Source: Spodoptera frugiperda (lineage: Eukaryota; Arthropoda; Insecta; Lepidoptera; Noctuidae). Taken from it: DNA of 64,000 bases. The notes beneath the pieces were generated by a model, which saw nothing but the letters and a program-made list of their open reading frames with translations, made no database searches and had not been told where the DNA came from. Each line of letters starts with the position of its first letter. Position 1 is the first letter of the stretch. The stretch spans positions 13,846,315 to 13,910,314 of the forward strand of contig NC_064239.1 in the NCBI RefSeq assembly GCF_023101765.2, in the 5' to 3' direction. Shown in pieces: positions 63,875 through 64,000 of this stretch. Made by a program: the position numbers and the translations under genes.

Positions 63875-64000
63875 AAAAATTATTAAGCTTTGTAAATAAA
63901 TTGAAATGATTATAAGGTACAAGTAGTTTAACAAAAAAGCCCTTTCCTACATTATTTTGATTGTGGACCTGGCACTGATAGACTGAATGATACCTACCGA

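Noticed and set aside
1..64000. Homeobox, zinc-finger or other transcription-factor exons, and well-known microRNAs (let-7, mir-124, mir-10, bantam, iab-4 types)
   Set aside because: I looked by eye for their signature words on both strands and did not find them; this is not a substitute for a search.
1..64000. CRISPR arrays, operons, phage or bacterial genes
   Set aside because: No regular repeat-spacer structure, no ribosome-binding sites with tight ORF packing, and all dispersed repeats are of insect type.

Overview
This 64 kb window is eukaryotic and most likely comes from a moth or butterfly (Lepidoptera). The main evidence is a set of dispersed repeats whose sequence I recognise as typical of lepidopteran genomes: tRNA-derived SINE copies with a readable RNA polymerase III B box, the 'gagcaggcggagcttctgatggtaagc'-type repeat family, the 'gaccaaaggcctcttctcgc' family, and an R1-clade LINE tail. 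Introns, splice-donor-like sites and AT-rich DNA with CpG-rich patches fit the same picture. This assignment rests on memory, not on a search.

There is no complete recognisable host protein-coding gene. Apart from transposon remnants, the open reading frames are short, lack recognisable domains, overlap on both strands, and several of the longest lie in GC-rich patches where stop codons are rare by chance. Two places on the + strand look like coding first exons ending at a splice donor (22704-22747 and 26733-26747). They are in different splice phases, and no downstream exon is visible. The best reading is an intergenic or intronic desert, possibly the regulatory territory of a gene extending past an edge of the window.

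Layout. 1-7.1 kb: mostly unique DNA with three SINE copies and a compound repeat at 6.1-6.8 kb. 7-19 kb: unique DNA alternating GC-rich patches with AT-rich stretches, including an A/T-dominated block near 14.5-14.9 kb. 19.2-19.8 kb: degenerate repeats and a 29-bp tandem array. 20-27 kb: CpG-rich segments and the two candidate first exons. 27-31 kb: three lepidopteran repeats. 32.8-34.5 kb: a DNA transposon with long terminal inverted repeats, broken by the tail of an R1-type LINE. 34.5-60 kb: mostly unique DNA with microsatellites and a pogo/Tigger-like fragment at 52.1-52.5 kb. 60-64 kb: a cluster of NRF-1-like sites, a CAGT/CAGC simple repeat, and a 62-bp near-perfect hairpin at the right end.

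The most interesting non-gene signals are the hairpin at 63732-63874, four separate clusters of the motif CGTAGC/GCTACG, an excess of the decamer GCGCAGGCGC, six CTCF-like motifs, and a 17-bp motif shared between 17.7 and 38.4 kb. Nothing here points to an operon, a CRISPR array or any prokaryotic system.
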